Notes under the pieces: model-generated
Told to the model about the DNA's origin: nothing
Seen by the model: the letters and a program-made list of their open reading frames with translations, nothing else
The model's database searches: none
From: Collinsella sp. AF02-46-1
GTDB lineage: Bacteria; Actinomycetota; Coriobacteriia; Coriobacteriales; Coriobacteriaceae
Direction: 5' to 3'
Length of the DNA: 9,862 bases
Assembly: GCA_934876235.1 (NCBI GenBank)
Contig: CAKXKM010000067.1
Location: 1-9,862 of the forward strand
Translations under genes and position numbers: made by a program
In this document: in pieces, positions 7,227 to 9,862 of the stretch
Numbering within the stretch: position 1 is the first letter of the stretch
Layout: each line of letters starts with the position of its first letter

Positions 7227-7277
7227 GCTGGCGCTTCGCCCAATTTCGTGCATCTTGGGCCTCACATATCCTGCGAA

Positions 7278-8453
7278 CTAACAGATGTGACAAAGGGGCA
7301 GTTCCTTTGTCGCATCTTCGATGTTATGCGCGGGAAGAGTCACGAGCATAGTCGTTCCCCTCTCTGAGCTCTCTTCGACCTCGATGGAACCGCCGTGGAG
7401 TGCGGCGATCTCCCAGACCAGCGCAAGCCCCAGCCCCACGCCGCCATATGCCCTGCTGCGCGATTTATCGACGCGAAAGAAGGGCTGAAAGATGCTCGTC
7501 TGGTATTGCTCGGGAATGCCTTGTCCCTGGTCGTGCACCCGTAGCAGTACACGGTCGCCCTCGACGCGGGCGCTGATTCGTACGGTCGAGTTGGGCGTGC
7601 TGTAGCGAATGGCGTTTTCGGCCAAGTTGAACAGCAGCCGATAGATCAGCGTGTCGCTGCCGGTCGTTTGCGCGTCGCCCTCGCTTGCGAGCGCGATGCC
7701 CTTTTGCTCGGCAAGGGGCGCCAGGTCGGTGAGCACTTCTTCGATCATCGGCGCCAGGTCAATCGCATCGTTGCAGGGGACGCTGCGCAACTCGCTCATC
7801 TCGAGCAGGGTCTTTGTCATGTGCGTCATTCGCTCGGTCTGCTCTTGCAGCAGCCCGAGCAGACGCGCTGTATCTGCATCGGCGTCGGGGTGCTCGGCGC
7901 AAAACAGCTCAACCTGAGCTTGCATGAGCGCAAGCGGCGTGCGCAGCTCGTGCGCCGCATTGCCCGTAAACTGTTTTTGTGCAGAAAAACCTTCGTCAAG
8001 GCGGGCAATCATGTCGTTAAACGACGCGCTGCAACGCCTAAGCTCAGAGGGCGCATCTTCGCTGATCTTTGTGTCGGCGAGGTTGTCGGGCCGCACGCTC
8101 TCGACTTGCGCTGCAAAGGTACGCAGCGGCTGCAACGCATGCCCGCTCACAAAGTAGGCCAGCACGCCACCGAGTAGCGTCACCGCTGCGGTTATGTACC
8201 AGCTCGTCGCACCAAACGATTCTTGGGCGTCGCTCACGACGATGGTCAGATCGTCGTCGAGCTCCTTGCTCGTCGGGTCGAACGAGTTGGGCGAGGCCGC
8301 CTCCGCCTTGCTATGCTCCGACATTTCAGTACCGATTGAGTCCATGTAGCGCATGCCGGAGTAGCCAACCAGGCAATTAATAAGTACGCAGGTCAAACAT
8401 ATCAGCAGAGCTGTCATCAACGTGATGCGCCATTGCAGGGACAGTCGCTTCAT
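7278..8453 (-). CDS. Membrane sensor histidine kinase (QseC/OmpR-partner type)
   Basis: The 391-residue kinase should phosphorylate the response regulator encoded just upstream. The order is a membrane helix (~11-31), a short external loop of about 50 residues rich in Asp/Ser/Glu, a second membrane helix (~84-104), and a HAMP-like linker (~105-158). The HisKA H-box follows with phospho-acceptor H168 in AAHELRTPLA. The ATPase domain has an N-box (LFNLAENAIRYS, N276 and N280), a G1 box DQGQG (308-312), an F-box FQPFFRVDKSR and a G2 box GGVGLGL (337-343). All catalytic elements appear intact. Its ATG overlaps the regulator's TGA (ATGA), implying translational coupling. The small external loop leaves little room for a folded ligand domain, so the signal is unknown. 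The C-terminus ends LCHIC, an unusual Cys-containing tail. Confidence 0.95.
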   Translation of the reverse strand: MKRLSLQWRITLMTALLICLTCVLINCLVGYSGMRYMDSIGTEMSEHSKAEAASPNSFDPTSKELDDDLTIVVSDAQESFGATSWYITAAVTLLGGVLAYFVSGHALQPLRTFAAQVESVRPDNLADTKISEDAPSELRRCSASFNDMIARLDEGFSAQKQFTGNAAHELRTPLALMQAQVELFCAEHPDADADTARLLGLLQEQTERMTHMTKTLLEMSELRSVPCNDAIDLAPMIEEVLTDLAPLAEQKGIALASEGDAQTTGSDTLIYRLLFNLAENAIRYSTPNSTVRISARVEGDRVLLRVHDQGQGIPEQYQTSIFQPFFRVDKSRSRAYGGVGLGLALVWEIAALHGGSIEVEESSERGTTMLVTLPAHNIEDATKELPLCHIC

Positions 8454-9124
8454 TCGCCGTCCTCCATAACGTAGCCCTCGCCGATTCGGTTACGGATGGG
8501 GTCGTGCCCCAACGCGCCGCGCAGCTTTTTGCGCAGTGACGAGATGTGCACGCGGGTCGCGTTGCTAAAGCTGTTGACACTGCTATCCCATACGTGGTCG
8601 ATGAGCTCCTCTTGGCTCACCGGTCGTCCCTGGTTAAGCATCAGGTACTCCAAGATGCCGGTCTCCTTGCGTGTGAGGGATAGGGCCTCGTCGCCCACGG
8701 AGGCGACGCGCGCCTTGGTGTCAAAGCTCAGCGATCCGCAGGTCAGGACAACATCGCTTTGCGTAAAGCGCCTGAGCGTGAGGCTGCGGATACGTGCCGC
8801 CAGCTCGTCAAGGTGGAACGGCTTGGTGAGGTAGTCGTTGGCGCCCGCATCGAGCCCCGCTACCTTGTCGGAGACCTCGCCACGTGCCGAGAGCACAAGC
8901 ACCTTGGTCTCACAATCAGCTGTCCTGAGTTGCCTGAGCACGGTCATGCCGTCGACATGGGGGAGATTGAGGTCGAGCACGACAAGATCAAAGGTCTCGA
9001 CATCGAGCAGATCGAGGGCCTGCTGCCCGTCGTAGCAGCAGTCGACGCTATAGGCCAAGTTGCGCAGGCTGCGTGCGATCGCATCGCACAGCGCCCGCTC
9101 GTCCTCGATGACCAAGATGCGCAT
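8450..9124 (-). CDS. OmpR/PhoB-family response regulator
   Basis: The 224-residue regulator has a receiver domain (1-115) with acidic pocket E7/D8, phosphorylation site D51 in VVLDLNLP, S79 in LSA and K101 in TKP. A winged-helix DNA-binding domain follows (~124-222), with the typical LTRKETGILEYL and RVHISSLRKKLRG segments and the GEGYVME wing. All key residues are present. The start is ATG 9124, with AAGGAG six bases upstream. It is the first gene of a two-gene operon with the histidine kinase, overlapping it by four bases. The operon is divergent from the CXXC/4Fe-4S genes across an 89-bp gap, which makes those genes the most likely targets together with autoregulation. No specific orthologue name can be assigned. 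Confidence 0.96.
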   Translation of the reverse strand: MRILVIEDERALCDAIARSLRNLAYSVDCCYDGQQALDLLDVETFDLVVLDLNLPHVDGMTVLRQLRTADCETKVLVLSARGEVSDKVAGLDAGANDYLTKPFHLDELAARIRSLTLRRFTQSDVVLTCGSLSFDTKARVASVGDEALSLTRKETGILEYLMLNQGRPVSQEELIDHVWDSSVNSFSNATRVHISSLRKKLRGALGHDPIRNRIGEGYVMEDGE

Positions 9125-9152
9125 AACGTTCTCCTTGCATAATCATTCACGC

Positions 9153-9180
9153 TTAACACGGATTTTATAGTCGGTATGGT
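9153..9180 (+). promoter_or_regulatory. Candidate promoter for the CXXC/4Fe-4S genes within the divergent control region
   Basis: TTAACA (9153-9158) and TATGGT (9175-9180) are 16 bp apart and match the -35 and -10 consensus at 5 of 6 and 4 of 6 bases. The start would be near 9187, leaving a short leader with the AAAGGAG at 9199-9205. On the minus strand the same gap has TATAAA around 9164-9169 as a possible -10 for the two-component operon, but no good -35. A regulator bound here could act on both directions. Confidence 0.45.
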
Positions 9181-9213
9181 CCAATGGGTCGCGAAACGAA
9201 AGGAGTGGTCAGA

Positions 9214-9360
9214 TTGTTCAAAGCGATTAAGCCTGTGGCGCAGGTGGCTTTGCTGATCGTTGGGGTAGCCATGGTTGGCTTTGGAATTATGCGCGGCGAG
9301 GCAGATGCCGTGCTGGCCAAGGCAATCAGGCTGTGCTTGGAGTGTATCGGAATTGGATAA
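9214..9360 (+). CDS. Small CXXC membrane peptide (CD1871A-like family)
   Basis: This 48-residue protein starts at TTG 9214, eight bases after a strong AAAGGAG (9199-9205). It has one hydrophobic helix (~8-26) followed by a short loop and the C-terminal motif CLECIGIG, with the Cys pair at 41 and 44. That ending, the length and the position directly before a 4Fe-4S membrane protein match the small CXXC family named after Clostridioides difficile CD1871A. I recognise this from memory, not from a search. The Cys pair could bind a metal or cluster, or carry redox-active thiols at the membrane. The biochemical function is not known to me. Its end overlaps the start of the next gene, so the two are probably translated together. 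Confidence 0.85.
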   Translation: MFKAIKPVAQVALLIVGVAMVGFGIMRGEADAVLAKAIRLCLECIGIG

Positions 9361-9862
9361 AAGAAAAAACACTGCATCGCATCTTTTAGCGCGATTTCGT
9401 GGATTGATTCAGGCGGCGGCGACGCTTGCGACCAATATTCACCTGCCTAACTTTGCCAAGGGCGGCATCTACCAGGGAGCGGGCAAAGCCGTCTGCGTGC
9501 CGGGCCTCAACTGCTACTCGTGTCCAGCGGCCTCGGGTGCGTGCCCCATCGGGTCGTTTCAGTCGGTGGTGGGCTCGTCTAAGTTTAGCTTCTCGTATTA
9601 CGTCACCGGAACGCTCATTCTGATCGGCGTGCTGCTGGGACGTTTTGTATGCGGCTTTTTGTGCCCGTTTGGATGGCTACAAGAGCTTTTGCATAAGATT
9701 CCCAGCAAAAAGCTCTCCACGAAAAAGCTCAAGCCGCTCACGTACATCAAGTATGCCGTGCTGCTGTTTGCCGTGGTGCTGCTGCCCGTCTTGGTGGTTA
9801 ACGATGTGGGTATGGGCGACCCGTTCTTTTGCAAGTACATCTGCCCGCAAGGTGTGCTCGAG
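9353..9862 (+). CDS. 4Fe-4S membrane polyferredoxin, NapH/NosR-like (partial, cut by window edge)
   Basis: The first 170 residues of a membrane electron-transfer protein are present and the gene continues past the right edge. A Cys-rich segment C48, C54, C57, C64 (CVPGLNCYSCP, then ACPIGS) is followed by a membrane helix (~83-99). Next come C100/C104 (CGFLCPFGW), a second helix (~132-150), and C160/C164 (CKYICPQG). The repeated CxxxCP motifs are typical of NapH/NosR/RdxA-type proteins, which pass electrons across or along the membrane. No ATG gives this frame. TTG 9353 is the best start: it overlaps the CXXC gene by eight bases, a GGAG lies about ten bases upstream, and it gives a basic N-terminus (MDKRKN). 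A later TTG at 9404 is an alternative. The substrate and the partner reductase are not visible. Confidence 0.9.
   Translation, partial: MDKRKNTASHLLARFRGLIQAAATLATNIHLPNFAKGGIYQGAGKAVCVPGLNCYSCPAASGACPIGSFQSVVGSSKFSFSYYVTGTLILIGVLLGRFVCGFLCPFGWLQELLHKIPSKKLSTKKLKPLTYIKYAVLLFAVVLLPVLVVNDVGMGDPFFCKYICPQGVLE

Noticed and set aside
7238..7260. Inverted repeat GCCCAA / TTGGGC after the histidine kinase stop
   Set aside because: Only six base pairs with an 11-base loop and no T-run on the minus strand; too weak to call a terminator.

Overview
The window looks like chromosome from a GC-rich Gram-positive gut actinobacterium, most probably of the class Coriobacteriia (Collinsella-like). This is inferred from codon style, the sortase-type surface protein, the LuxR-type regulator with a helical-repeat front end, and the small CLECIGIG-ending protein paired with a membrane polyferredoxin. 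The genus is a guess. No RNA genes, insertion sequences, phage genes or CRISPR arrays were seen.

Layout from left to right. A small two-helix membrane protein (35-283, +) ends in a hairpin terminator (289-327). It converges with a very long minus-strand gene (374-4741) for a 1455-residue exported protein. That protein has a twin-arginine-type signal, Ig-like and probably beta-propeller-like regions, a Ser/Gly/Asp linker and an LAGTG sorting signal. Upstream of it on the same strand, after a 156-bp gap, is a LuxR-type regulator (4898-5902) that may control it. A 297-bp gap holds the luxR leader, a short stretch that reads like the end of a protein (5939-6049, +), and the guaA promoter and leader with an imperfect dyad.

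guaA (6200-7180, +) encodes only the ATP-pyrophosphatase and dimerisation parts of GMP synthase; the glutaminase domain is absent and not in the window. It ends in a strong terminator (7193-7226). It converges with a two-component operon on the minus strand: an OmpR-type response regulator (8450-9124) and its histidine kinase (7278-8453), joined by an ATGA overlap.

Divergent from that operon, sharing an 89-bp control region, are two overlapping TTG-started genes: a 48-residue CXXC membrane peptide (9214-9360) and a NapH/NosR-like 4Fe-4S membrane protein cut by the right edge (9353 onward). The arrangement suggests that the two-component system controls a membrane electron-transfer module. The surface protein with its regulator forms a separate cell-envelope unit, and guaA is housekeeping purine synthesis.
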